Source of the DNA: Metellina segmentata | Taxonomy: Eukaryota; Arthropoda; Arachnida; Araneae; Tetragnathidae | Assembly: GCA_947359465.1 (NCBI GenBank) | Contig: OX375880.1 | Span: forward strand, 15,942,120 to 16,006,119 | DNA length: 64,000 bases | Reading direction: 5' to 3' | Part shown: positions 20,354 to 30,550 of the stretch, piece by piece | Position numbering within the stretch: the stretch's first letter is position 1 | Layout of the letters: every line of letters starts with the position of its first letter | Program-made: the position numbers and the translations under genes | Notes under the pieces: model-generated | What the model saw: the letters and a program-made list of their open reading frames with translations, nothing else | What the model was told of the DNA's origin: nothing | Databases searched by the model: none

Positions 20354-21252
20354 CACAGTCCAGTCACATTAATGTGACCACCTGTCAAAACCAAGAATAA
20401 CCTCCTTTGGCAGAGCGGACCGCTGCGAGACGTGCAGGAAGAGAGTCAATTAGGTTTCTGAAGGTGTTCACTGGGATGTTGAGCCATGCCGACTCCAGTG
20501 CCGTGGCCAGCTGCGCTAGATTACCTCCATCCTCCAGCCTGGATCCTTCCGGCAATTGTTTCAGGGTGTTTGCTTTCAGACGTTTCACGACGTATACGCC
20601 AACGTCTATCTGTCCTATGGAGCATGAAACGTGATTCATCGGAAAAAGCCACCTGTCGCCACTCTGTGGACGTCCAGTTGCGGTACTGGCGTGCAAATTC
20701 CACCCGTCGTCGTCGATGAACAGCAGCCAGCATAGGTGCATTAACCAAGGCGTCTGCTGCGGAGGCCCATGCGCAGCAACGTTCGCTGAACCGTTGTAGA
20801 GGATACACTCTTGGTAGTCCCTTGGTTCATCTGGGCGGTCAGTTGCTCAATATTTGTACGTCTATTCGCCCGAACGCATCTCCGTAGCCTTCGTTCGCCT
20901 CTGTCATCTATAGACCGTGGTGCACCACATGTGCCACGCCGCAGATTTTGGATAGTGCCATTTTTCCATGCACGGTATACTTTTACCACGGCGGCACGCG
21001 AACAGTTCACAAAATTAGCCGTTTCCGGAATGTTTTCACCCTTTGCCCATAAAGCCAATAAACATTTCCTTTTGGACGTCGGATAAATCGCTACGTTTCT
21101 GCATTACGCCAACGATTGAAATGCTTTCCGATGCCCAAGGACATCCTTTATATACACTACACTGCAATGTGCTGCCACCTGCCTTTTGTGATTGGTTATT
21201 TCACGTTGACATCGAAAGTAGGTGGTGGTCACATTAATGTGACTGGACTGTG
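20354..21252 (-). mobile_element. Tc1-like element with 29-bp inverted repeats
   Basis: 899 bp with perfect 29-bp inverted termini (20354-20382 and 21224-21252, starting CACAGTCCAGTCACATTAAT). TA dinucleotides flank both sides (20352-20353, 21253-21254). It encodes a rearranged transposase. Confidence 0.95.
20395..21104 (-). pseudogene. Tc1-like transposase, internally deleted and frameshifted
   Basis: The start MQKRSDLSDVQKEMFIG leads after a frame change into WAKGENIPETANFVNCSRAA (helix-turn-helix), then RRTNIEQLTAQMNQG. The next frame has TSTEWRQVAFSDESRF with the first catalytic Asp. A further frame gives a C-terminal GNLAQLATALESAWLNIPV segment. About 100 residues holding the second Asp and the Glu are deleted between IQAGG and GNLAQL. 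At least two frame changes and the catalytic loss make it inactive. The perfect termini suggest recent cross-mobilisation. Confidence 0.85.
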
Positions 21253-21285
21253 TAAGTTGTAGTGAAGATAGTTCTAGAGCCTTAA

Positions 21286-21390
21286 TGCCCCTCCAAAAGA
21301 AAACTGCGTTCTAAGAAGCCTCTAACAGATGATGAAATTGCAAGTTTGTTGGCTGAGCTTTCACCAATCTATTCTGGTATTGGCTAATGT
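21286..21390 (+). pseudogene. Short coding-like fragment, possibly piggyBac-derived
   Basis: A plus-strand frame reads KRKLRSKKPLTDDEIASLLA then ELSPIYSGIG-stop. The basic stretch followed by LTDDEI resembles N-termini of piggyBac-like transposases. It has no start or continuation, and the assignment is tentative. Confidence 0.3.
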
Positions 21391-21458
21391 GGAAAACCCA
21401 TTTTTATAAGGTGGGACAATAACTATCAACGCACAATATATCAGCTTTGGCAGTGAAC

Positions 21459-21527
21459 GTGTTAAGGGAAAGATCCGAGGACAACACCTCGTAATTTTGA
21501 ACCACGGTCAAATGACGAAGCAACACC
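21459..21527 (-). repeat. SINE body fragment
   Basis: GGGAAAGATCCGAGGACAAC to GAAGCAACACCTG; internal segment only. Confidence 0.75.
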
Positions 21528-21928
21528 TGCCCGACCCTGACGGTTAATCGAAATTTCAATGTAGCTACTGAAGAGATGGAGAAGGGTCATGGAACAGAAC
21601 GGCATATATTGTGTCGATTCAATGTAATTTTTAGTAATTAAAATCATTTGTCTTCGATTTTTGTCAAAAAAAATAAGTGACGAACTCTTGCATCAACACA
21701 ATACTTTTGAGCAACCGAAGGAGACAAGATGACGAAAGGCTTTAGGAAGTCTCGTGGAAGCAGTTGAAATTCCAAATGAGTGCTTTGTAACATTCGAAAC
21801 CTACACACCACAAGTAAGGAACTCCAGTAATCTTTGTTGTATTGCTTGTTTGGATGCGTCCCCGATTTATTTTTAGTTTTGTGCGAGCAGACCAGAAAAT
21901 CTCAATTTATTTCGTTGGAATTGTATTT
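21528..21928. other. Unassigned spacer
   Basis: A TTTTTGTCAAAAA stretch followed by GACGAACTCTTGCAT (about 21658-21692) resembles 1704-1732, so a low-copy repeat may lie here. Nothing else is recognised. Confidence 0.4.
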
Positions 21929-22394
21929 GGTAATTTTTTAACCAACGTCGCTCTAGAGCAACACAACGGGCTAATAACGACGGTCTGGGTAACTGGTAAT
22001 TTTTTAACTAACGTCGTACTAGAGCAACACAACGGGCTATTGACGACGGTCTGGGTAATGGTAATGGTAATTTTAGTTAACGTCGTACTAGAGCAACACA
22101 ACTGGCTATTGACGACGGTCCGGGATCAGTTCAGGGAAAGATCCGAGGACAACACCTCGTAATTTTGAACCACGGTCAGATGACGAAGCAACACCTGAGC
22201 TGGCACCCCACTCTCCAAACTTCCGCGCCAACCCAACGTGAGGACTTTCGGCCACGACAGATTTAAGGTGCACCAGCCGCCTCTACACCATACGCTTACA
22301 AACATCCATGTACCCGGATTCCCGTACCCGGATTCGAACCAGGAACCTTCCGATCTAGAGGCTAACACCTTAACCACTATACCGGTTGGTCGGC
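21929..22394 (-). repeat. SINE-A with tripled tail
   Basis: Full SINE-A (head at 22394) preceded on its tail side by two additional tail units (21929-21989 and 21990-22055), each with GTCGTACTAGAGCAACACAA-type sequence. A 16-bp internal duplication of GTACCCGGATTC lies beside the B box. Confidence 0.9.
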
Positions 22395-22675
22395 AGCCAA
22401 GTTGGAAGAGTTGCGTATTAGGGACTGGAGGGTTGTGAGTCTTCATCAAACCATAGACCTTCGTGTAAGGTGGGAGTATGTTAAATCTGTCGTTTCTTCA
22501 GATGTCCTCACGTTGGCGTGGCTTAGAAAGTTTGAAGAGTGGGGGGTGCCAGATCAGGTATTGTCCTCGTCATCTGTAAGGTGCTCAAAATTACGAGGTG
22601 TTGTCCTCGGACCTTCCCCTTCACAATGGATCCCGAACACCGTCGCCAATAGCAGGTTGTGTTGCTGTACAATGT
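22395..22675 (+). repeat. SINE-B, full length
   Basis: Head AGCCAAGTTGGAAGAGTTGC with GACTGGAGGGTTGTGAGT, then the common body and a shortened tail. Confidence 0.82.
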
Positions 22676-22737
22676 ACATTCAACAACTAATCTCATTGCT
22701 TAATCTCAATTATCCGCTTAATTGTCAGTTCGGATGG

Positions 22738-22858
22738 TGACGTGGTCATATGACAGGGGTTCTAAATGGCGAGGTGTTGTCCTCGGGTCTTTCCCTTCGG
22801 GATGGATCCCTGATCGGCGCCAATAGCTCCAGTGTGACTTTAATTAACTACGTACCTC
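22738..22858 (+). repeat. SINE 3' fragment
   Basis: ATGACAGGGGTTCTAAATGG, then TGTTGTCCTCGGGTCTTTCC to TTTAATTAACTACG. Confidence 0.75.
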
Positions 22859-23416
22859 TAGATAAATATGCCTCAGATAAACAAAACTTTGCAAATTTTT
22901 TTAAAAAGCATGAATTTTTCTTTGACTCTAAGCAGTTTTGTTATGAATACAACGGAAATATTGATAGCCTTTAATCTTTGAACCACGCTTCACAATATAA
23001 ATTTTTCATGTTTACAATATCTGCAAGTTGTAGGCGGCGCAATTTTAATTCATCCTTGAGCGTACCTTCATCGGTGTCAGTTAAACTTCCCTTGTTGTGT
23101 GTATGTTTTTTTTACTTAACGCTGTTTGATGCAGTTTGGCCAAAAATGATCCTTGCATCATAAAACTTAACTATATGTTGTACAACCATATTACCTTTTA
23201 GGATCACTCGGAATGGTAAGCCTATTTATAGTCATCTTTAATTATATCTTATATTTAATTTTAACAGTCAACTAAGACGGGGTGTAATACAACTCAATCA
23301 CGTTTTCTCGAGTTATAGTGTTTAGCATCCATGGGTTTCATGAACCCTATTTTTTTTTCGTGTCTCATCTTTTGACAAACCCCCGTTGCTTCACTCAAAC
23401 AACATTCATATCATTT
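22859..23416. other. Spacer including a SINE-C end
   Basis: 23095-23185 carries a SINE-C-type terminus (GCAGTTTGGCCAAAAATGAT, CCTTGCATCATAAAAC). The remaining DNA from about 23180 is the first copy of the duplicated segment at 23180-24980. Confidence 0.55.
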
Positions 23417-23716
23417 GTGCCAGTCTGGTGGTGAAGGGGTTACCTTCTAGACCGTAAGGTTCCTGGTTCGAATCCGCATCAGTGCATGGATGTTTGTATA
23501 CGTATGGTGTAGAGGCGGCGGGTGCACCTTAAATCTTTCGTGGTCGAAAGTCCTCACGTTGGGCTGGAAGTTTGGAGAATGGGGTGCCAGCTCAGGTGTT
23601 GCCTCGTAATCTGACCGTGATACAAGATGACGTGGTGTTGTCCTCGGATCTTTTCGTTTTGGGGATTGATCTCGGACCGTCGTCACAAGCCCATTGTGTT
23701 GCTCTAGTTCGATGTT
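23417..23716 (+). repeat. SINE-A
   Basis: B box GGTTCGAATCC, full body and a short tail (TTCGATGTTAATATAA). The head has lost its first bases. Confidence 0.85.
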
Positions 23717-23823
23717 AATATAAAAAAAAGCATCAATCTTATTACCTTTAAGGATCACTCAAGATTTGTATCACATTCATAGTCATACTTTAATTAACTC
23801 ATATTTAATTTCAACTAAGATAG

Positions 23824-24022
23824 TTTTAATTTTTAATTTAATTTTAGTTAACGTCGTACTAGAGCAACACAACGGGCTATTGACGACGGTCCGGGATCAG
23901 TCCCGTAAGGGAAAGATCCGAGGACAACACTTCGTAATTTTGAACCACGGTCAGATGACGAAGCAACACCTGAGCTCGCACCCCACTCTCCAAACTTCCA
24001 CGCCAACCCAACGTGAGGACAT
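23824..24022 (-). repeat. 5'-truncated SINE-A with perfect TSD
   Basis: Tail and distal body only. It is flanked by TCAACTAAGATAG at 23811-23823 and 24023-24035, a perfect 13-bp duplication. It is absent from the paralogous third copy. Confidence 0.93.
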
Positions 24023-24129
24023 TCAACTAAGATAGAGTGTACTCCATCTCAATCATATTTTTATCATCCATGGGTTGTTTCATGAATGACCTATTTGATC
24101 TTTTGTATCTCTTCTTTTGAACTACCAGA

Positions 24130-24430
24130 AAAGTGGTTAAGGTGTTAGACTCTAGATCGGAAGGTTCCTGGTTCGAATCCGGGTCCGGGCATGGATGTTT
24201 GCAGGCGTATGGTGTGGAGGCGGTTGGTGCACCGTAAATCTGTCGTGGCCGAAAGTCCTCACGTTGGGTTGGTGTGGAAGTTTGGAGAGTGGGGTGCCAG
24301 CTCAGGTGTTGCTTCGTCATCTGACCGTAGTTCAAAATTACGAGGTGTTGTCCTCGGATATTTCCCTTAAGGGACTATTCCTGGACCGTCGTCAATAGCC
24401 CGTTGTGTTGCTCTAGTACGAAGTTAATTT
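24130..24430 (+). repeat. SINE-A
   Basis: AAGTGGTTAAGG A-box region, B box GGTTCGAATCC, full body and tail TTAATTTAAAAA. Confidence 0.88.
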
Positions 24431-24612
24431 AAAAAAAGCATCAATCTTATTACCTTTAAGGATCACTCAAGATTTGTATCACATTCATAGTCATACTTTA
24501 ATTATCTCATATTTAATTTCAACTAAGATAGAGTGTACTCCATCTCAATCATATTTTTAGCATGCATGGGTTGTTTCATGAATGACCTATTTATCCTTTT
24601 ATATCTCTTCTT

Positions 24613-24940
24613 TTGAACAACTACTATAGTGGTTAAGGTGTTAGCCTCTAGATCGGAAGGTTCCTGGTTCGAATCCGGGTCCGGGCATGGATGCTTGTAG
24701 GCGTATGGTGTGGAAGCGGTTGGTGCACCGTAAATCTGTCGTGGCCGAAAGTCCTCACGTTGGGTTGGTGTGGAAGTTTGGAGAGTGGGGTGCCAGCTCA
24801 GGTGTTGCTTCGTCATTTGACCGTGGTTCAAAATTACGAGGTGTTGTCCTCGTGTATTTCCCTTAAAGGACTGATCCCGTACCGTCGTCAATAGCCCGTT
24901 GTGTTACTCTAGTAGGACGTTAACTAAAATTACCAATTAC
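24613..24940 (+). repeat. SINE-A
   Basis: Paralog of 24130-24430 within the duplication, with a longer TTACCAATTACC tail. Confidence 0.88.
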
Positions 24941-25084
24941 CAATCTTTTGACATACCTCCATTTGCGTCACTCAAACCATGTCCAAAAATTTGTTCCACA
25001 AACGAGTTTTTTCAATCCACTTTTTATGTTTGATATAAGAAATTACTTTGTTTAAATTGTTTTATCTCTATTTTCATTGGCTAG

Positions 25085-25545
25085 AATTATGCCACGTGTT
25101 TGGGACAGCTTGGCCGCTTTTGGACCTTACGCTCTAAGTCCCAAACCAGCCGCAGACAAAAATCAAAACGGTTGATTCCATCTGCTCTTAATGATTTCGA
25201 ATTAGCCTCGCCACAAGTCCGCAAAACTCTCACCGGAAACTCAACACCCCCGCTAATGCTCTGCTGGGGAAATAAGACAAAACACCATGCGTTGTTTTTG
25301 AACGCAAAAAGCATCGACGGAAAATTTTTCATTGGCCTGAATGGCAACACCGCGGGTGGGAAGTTCGATATTATCGCATAAATGCCTAAAGACAAAGAGA
25401 AGTCTTCCATCGAAAAAATAATTACTTCTCTTCGCCCATCTAGGGGTAGGGAAAAGTTGATTTTTCAACTCGATCAGCTGCACCAGGGGGTGGCGATAAA
25501 AAGGAACTGTTTCCAGTGACAATGCACGTGGTCGCATTCATCAAA
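25085..25545. other. GC-richer single-copy island
   Basis: About 460 bp with no internal repeats and no similarity elsewhere in the window. Overlapping ORFs of 93-107 codons occur on both strands, which argues against a simple coding exon. Candidate conserved non-coding sequence. Confidence 0.45.
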
Positions 25546-25970
25546 AACTCTGATCATTGTTTTTCGAACCTGTGTTTAGAGTGACAGATGCTGGTTCGAA
25601 TCCGCAGATATAGCAATGTGGTCCTCTTCGTTGTTTTAGGAATGGAGTTTGGGTGCAGAGGAATATGAATGTTTGTTTCCTCAGAGTTCCTTTTTGTTCT
25701 TGTCCCTATCCCTTATTGATTGAAGTTATCTCCCCTTTGAAAATAGAACCGTCAGCATTGCCGATCTAATGGTTATTTAATATTGGAAGATGAACACGAA
25801 GAAGCTGTAAATGGCTTGCTGAACTAATTACTCGACTATTGAATGCTGCTGGATGATAGGAATGAACTAATTGTCATCAATGTCACGGCGAATGAATTGG
25901 TAGGCATTGGAGAATTTCTGTGGATAAGTCTTACTAAATGAAATCAGTTACTTGGGAGGCTTTATATATG
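25546..25970. other. Unassigned spacer
   Basis: A lone B-box-like GGTTCGAATCC near 25592 has no SINE body beside it. Nothing else is recognised. Confidence 0.5.
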
Positions 25971-26864
25971 CAGGTAACCCTCGTATAGCATGGTTAATTG
26001 GTACCGTGTTATAAGGAAACCGTGCTATACGAAACATATGGGGTCATACAATTTTGTACATTTGGTACCGTGTTATATGGAAACCGTGCTATAGGATAGT
26101 TCGTGTTGTATATTAACCGTGTTAAGCGAAACTTAGCAATTATGTAAAAGTAGAGATTGCGTTCGGTGTAACAAGGAAACTAAAACCGTGTTATACGGAG
26201 TACTAAAGACAGAAAAAGTTAACATTTATTTGTATGTTAAATAAAGTCACATAAGGGAACATTAAGTAATATAAGTAAATTCAAATAAGTTTTAAAACCA
26301 TTTTAACTGTGTATTAAACCGTGAGGACGCGCATAGGGCACACATACTGACAGACAGATGAACAGACAGACCAGATATATAGACAGACCAGACATACCAC
26401 AGACAGACCAGACATATAGACAGACCAAACAGACCGCAGACAGACAGGACGGACAAGGCGGGCGAGACCGGACGGACGGATGGACAGACAAGACAAGGCG
26501 GACCGGACGGACAGACAAGGTGGGTGGGAGCGGACGGACGGACAAGACAGACAAGGCACCTGAACCTACAACTCTAAACCCTTGAGGTGAGTTGGTCCGG
26601 AGAGGGTCGTGAAGACAGACAAGGTGGGCAGAAGCGGACGGACAGACAAGACACAGAAGGCGGGTGGGACCGACCTGACGTGCAAACAGGTGAAAAAAAT
26701 CTAACGGGTCTATTGAACCGTCCAATTGACCAACAGTAGGTAAAAATTAAACCATGTTATACAGAAACTACTATCGTGTTATACGAGTGTCGTCGTCGCC
26801 ATTTTAGTACCGTGTTGTAAGGAATCCATGTCATAAGAGTACCGTGTTATAAGAGGGTCACCTG
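25971..26864. mobile_element. pogo/Tigger-like non-autonomous element
   Basis: The inverted termini are CAGGTAACCCTCGTATAGCA at 25971 and a right end whose complement starts CAGGTGACCCTCTTATAACA (ending 26864). Subterminal ACCGTGTTATAAGGAA words repeat at both ends. There is no transposase. The centre is occupied by a microsatellite. Confidence 0.75.
26336..26660 (+). repeat. (CAGA)/(CGGA) microsatellite
   Basis: Tetranucleotide-like runs of CAGACAGAC drift to GGACGGACGGAC. They produce long low-complexity ORFs on the minus strand (Ser/Val/Cys/Leu-rich) that are not genes. Confidence 0.9.
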
Positions 26865-26928
26865 TACGTCCTTTTTATTCAAGTAAAATTATTTTTCGGT
26901 TAAGAACCTTTGTTCCTATCGAGTTCCT

Positions 26929-27040
26929 TCATCTGACCGTGGTTCAAAATTATGCGGTGTTGTCCTCGAGCTTTGATCCCGGACCATCGCCAATAACCCG
27001 TTGTGTTGCTCCAGTGTGACGTTATTTTAAATACTTACCT
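26929..27040 (+). repeat. SINE 3' fragment
   Basis: CATCTGACCGTGGTTCAAAA to CCAGTGTGACGTTATTTTAA. Confidence 0.8.
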
Positions 27041-27189
27041 GCTCTAGTTTCTTTCAACAACCGTTATATTTTTAAATCAAAAATTTCTCGAATCACGGGA
27101 AATGAATAAGCGAAAAATTTGAAAAGTGTTGGAAATCAGATTCAACTGTCCCGCTTCAGTCAAATGACGATTACAAGTTCGTCTTGGTG

Positions 27190-27477
27190 GTAGGTAGTTA
27201 ATTAACGTCGCAATGGAGCAACACAAGGTGCTATTGGGATAAATCCCGAAGAGAAAGATCCGAGGACAACTCGTAATTTTGAACTAAGGGGAAATGAAAA
27301 CACCTCAGCTGGTACCCCACTCTCCAAACTTCTACACTGCATCAATGTGGAGGAAATTTCAAGCCATGATAGAATCAACGTGTACCGTCCCCCACTTACA
27401 CGATGATTTGGTTGTATCGAGTTTCGAATTAGCAACCTTCCGATTGCCAAACCGCTACAACGTTCCTTCGTCTAGGT
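27190..27477 (-). repeat. SINE-B, full length
   Basis: Tail AGTTAATTAACGTCGCAATG, common body and alternative head (CGAGTTTCGAATTAGCAACC). Confidence 0.82.
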
Positions 27478-27600
27478 AATTACATACGCACTTTAACTCT
27501 CAACAAGAAACATGCCATAAACTAGTATCTAGACTATATTCACGAATAGATTGAAGTAACCATTAATAAGTTGCATTGCTTTTTTTCCATTATGAAACGT

Positions 27601-27845
27601 AGGGTATCCCAGTTGATAAAGTCGTGCTATAGAAACTGGAGTGTTGAAAGTTCGAAACAACCCAACCACAGCGTCGTGTATGTAATGCACGTTAAATCTG
27701 TTATGTTCCCAAATGTCCTCCGGTTACCGTGGTGTGGAAGTTTGGAGAGCGGGTGTCCTCAGCACATGACCGTGGATCAAACTGACGAGGCGTTGTCCTC
27801 GGTATTGATCTCGAACCTTCACCAATAGCTCGTTACGTTTCCTTA
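27601..27845 (+). repeat. SINE-B cut at its tail by a Tc1-like element
   Basis: Head CAGTTGATAAAGTCGTGCTA, body GTGGAAGTTTGGAGAGC; the tail ends at GCTCGTTACG where copy 2 begins. Confidence 0.78.
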
Positions 27846-27850
27846 AAGTA

Positions 27851-28417
27851 CACTAGCCTGCAATAATGGATCATACGCCAGAGGATTTGAATAAAACTTG
27901 CATGTTTGTTTGGGGGTGTTTTTCGTGGAATGGCCTGAGGCCATTGCATGTTGTTCCTGGTCAATTGAACGCCGACGCCTACATGAACATTTTGGACAAT
28001 CAGGTTCTTCCTACGCTTTTGCAATTTTATGGAATGGACGAATGTTACTTCCAGGACAACAACACTCCATGTCACGTTGCAGCCTCTGTCAAGCAATGGT
28101 ATCGAGATATGGATGTAAAACGTCTTCCCTGGCCTGTTCAGAGTCTCGACCTAAACCCCATAGAACATTTGCGGGACGCGTTAGAGCAACGCTTACGGAC
28201 CAGGAAACCACGTCCGAAATCTGCAGCCGAGCTGACGACATTCTTGCAGCAAGAATGGACACAAATACCTATAGCTGCGAATCAAAACCTTGTTGAAAGT
28301 GTGCCCAGAAGGGTGGCTAGTGTAATTGCATGTGAGGGACCATCCTCCAATTAAAGCATGTATTGTACCCTTATATCATCACATCTTCCTGTCCGGTCCA
28401 TTATTGTAGGGTAGTGT
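27851..28417 (+). mobile_element. Tc1-like deletion derivative, copy 2
   Basis: Termini CACTAGCCTGCAATAATGGA and TCCATTATTGTAGGGTAGTG; 567 bp. It is the best preserved of the three copies. Confidence 0.87.
27866..28354 (+). pseudogene. Tc1-like transposase, C-terminal half with ORF intact
   Basis: A continuous 162-codon frame starts at an ATG inside the terminal repeat (CAATAATGGA). [17 protein letters not shown] leads into GPLHV-type sequence ([20 protein letters not shown]), [14 protein letters not shown] with the second Asp, then [14 protein letters not shown] with the final Glu and [12 protein letters not shown]-binding domains and the first catalytic Asp are absent, so it is not an active transposase although the frame is open. 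It begins at the same transposase position as in copy 1. Confidence 0.85.
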
Positions 28418-28675
28418 TTGTCAAACTTATCACTTCAAGTTAAACACACCTGTTGGTTGTCACGACTGAGATATTTCGTCAGTATCAAAATTGGTCGCAT
28501 CTTGATGGATGAGATTTCTTGTCATAAAAGATAAGTAACCAGATCTTGGTCATCAAAAAAAATCGCCACTATATCTAGTTTAATGTATTACAATTTTCTA
28601 CGTGTGTTTAGGAAATTAGCTTGTTGAGTATAATAAAAGGGGATAGGTCATTACTTAACACTCTGGATAACTGCC
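28418..28675. other. Unassigned spacer
   Basis: It includes a degenerate GATGGATGAGATTTCTTGTC stretch related to the GACGAGATATCTCGTC repeat family. Confidence 0.4.
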
Positions 28676-29098
28676 GACCAACAGATCTGGTGGTTAAGAT
28701 GTTAATCTCTAGATCAGGGCTCGAAATACCCAGGTGCACAAGTGCACCGTGCACATGAAAATAAAATGATGCTCCTAATTTTTTCTCGCTAGGTGCACGC
28801 AGTGCACTTAACGTTAAAAAAAAAGGGAAGGGGGACGTGTTTATGTTATTTTGATGTTTGAACAAAATATTAGTATCGACCTCTCTCGCTCTAAAGGAAC
28901 GTAATTAAAATTCTTAAATACAAACTATGCGAAAATCGCTGGGCCGTAACGGGTTTATACAGGAGGAAGGTTTACTTGTGTCACTGTCACTAGAACTTTC
29001 CGATGATCGAAACATTTTCCAGATGGCTCAGTTGAAGTGACTGTCGCGACAGTCGTACGCCGGAGAAGGAAGAATTTCGATTTTTAAATATTTTTATT

Positions 29099-29144
<46 letters not shown>

Positions 29145-29605
29145 TACGAAAAAAAACCTATATAAACATACCCAACTAATAAAGTAGTTTACATTACATT
29201 AATACTTTTATATTATGTTTTTTTTTTAAATGTGTACCTAAAATATAATCTGTGCACCTAATTTAAAAACTTAGGTACACAAGGTGCACCTGTATTAAAA
29301 ATCTATTTCGAGACATGCTCTAGATCGGAAGTTTCCTGGTTCAAATCTGGGTCACTATATGGATATTTGTAAGCGTATCGTGTAGAGGCGGCTGGTGCAT
29401 CTGTCGTGGACAAAAGTCCTCAAGTTTGGTTGGTGTTGAAGTTTGGATAGTAGGCTGCCAGCTCGGTTGTTGTCTCGTCATCTGACCGTGGTTCTGAATT
29501 ATGGGGTGTTGTCTTAGAATCTTTCCCTTAAGGGATGGATCCCGGACTGTTGTCAATAACCCCTTGTGTTGCTCTAGTACGACGTCAATTAAAATTACCT
29601 TACCG
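28676..29605 (+). repeat. SINE-A split by a hAT
   Basis: The head is at 28676-28714 and the rest at 29318-29605, ending TCAATTAAAATTACC. The split lies within CTCTAGAT, duplicated on both sides. Confidence 0.9.
28715..29317. mobile_element. hAT element with GTGCAC-rich ends, copy 1
   Basis: It begins CAGGGCTCGAAATACCCAGG and ends TCTATTTCGAGACATG. A perfect 8-bp TSD CTCTAGAT lies at 28707-28714 and 29318-29325. Subterminal AGGTGCAC words and a (TA)n run (29102-29143) are present. No coding remains. Confidence 0.93.
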
Positions 29606-30550
29606 TGATGAGATAAGACAGATCTTCACTAGCAAAAATGATTGAATTAATGAACGAGATATCTCATCAAAACCACTTAAAGAGGGAATGAACTGCCAAG
29701 TGTGTTTGAATGGAAACGACAGCAACGCCAACTTCACGACTCTGCTTCACGTCACTCTCTGCAGAACCGCAAGCTGTCAATTGTCAACTCCGTGCAATAT
29801 TAGCAGCTCGGCGTGTAAACGCGACAACCCCGATGCTTGATCTCGAGAGGTTACACCTCCCTCCCAAAGCGAGAAACGTTTCATTAGACGATGTCCACCT
29901 CTTTTATGCAGCCTAACAACGCTCCTCCAACCCCTTCCCCTTCCTCCCGAGTTGTGGACATACTTTCGGAGGAAATTCTAATTCCTCCGGCATGCATATT
30001 CTGAATGCTGGTCGGGAAAAATGAGGAGCGACAGCTCCCTCTCTCTCTCTCTTGGAGAGGGTGGGAGAGGGGTGCATTAAAATTAGAATGCGTCTTACTT
30101 GGACACGAGGGTGTTTTGAGAGTCTTTTAAATTACTTGTTTGACGGCGGACGCACTTTCACCATTAGGGTCGGTGCCGGAATCAGCGGATCTCGAGGGAA
30201 TCGGGGTGCCGCTGAATTATCTATGCCTCTTCCCGTTCTCCGGACGCCGCGGCACAGTGGTGTAGGGACTCTTGCGCCATGGGCACGGACCCCACGACGA
30301 TCGTTTCGGGATGGACCCCCGAAATGGGAGCAAAAATTATTTTTTCTTTTCCGATAAATTTTTTCAACTTCTTCAAGAACATTCTCAAGGTTTCCCTTTG
30401 GAAAAAAATATTTTTATGATTGGGGCCAATCCCTCAAACACTACAGCCATTCAAAAAATATCAGCAGCCAACTATGCATCTCACATAACTCTCCAAGTTG
30501 TTTCAACAAGATATCTCATACATCAAGATCTGACCAATTTTACTAATGAC
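29606..30550. other. Single-copy island with piggyBac-like remnant at left
   Basis: 29650-29695 shows GAACGAGATATCTCATC then AAAACCACTTAAAGAGGG, a decayed end of the TTAA-MITE family. 29690-30350 is GC-richer and unique, with a palindromic GGAGGAAATTCTAATTCCTC and a (TC)n stretch near 30040. No convincing ORF. Confidence 0.5.

Larger units (their letters stand above)
23180..24980 (+). repeat. Local segmental duplication, three copies
   Basis: A segment with ATTACCTTTAAGGATCACTC, CATATTTAATTTCAACTAAG and CATGGGTTGTTTCATGAATG occurs from about 23190, 23723 and 24431. Each copy is associated with a plus-strand SINE-A. Confidence 0.85.

Noticed and set aside
22126..22449. Recurrent small ORFs of 60-120 codons with shared peptide blocks across the window
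   Set aside because: These are frames through SINE-A/B copies on either strand; the similarity reflects the repeat, not a gene family.
26303..26725. 140-codon minus ORF rich in Ser, Val, Leu and Cys
   Set aside because: It is entirely explained by the CAGA/CGGA microsatellite.
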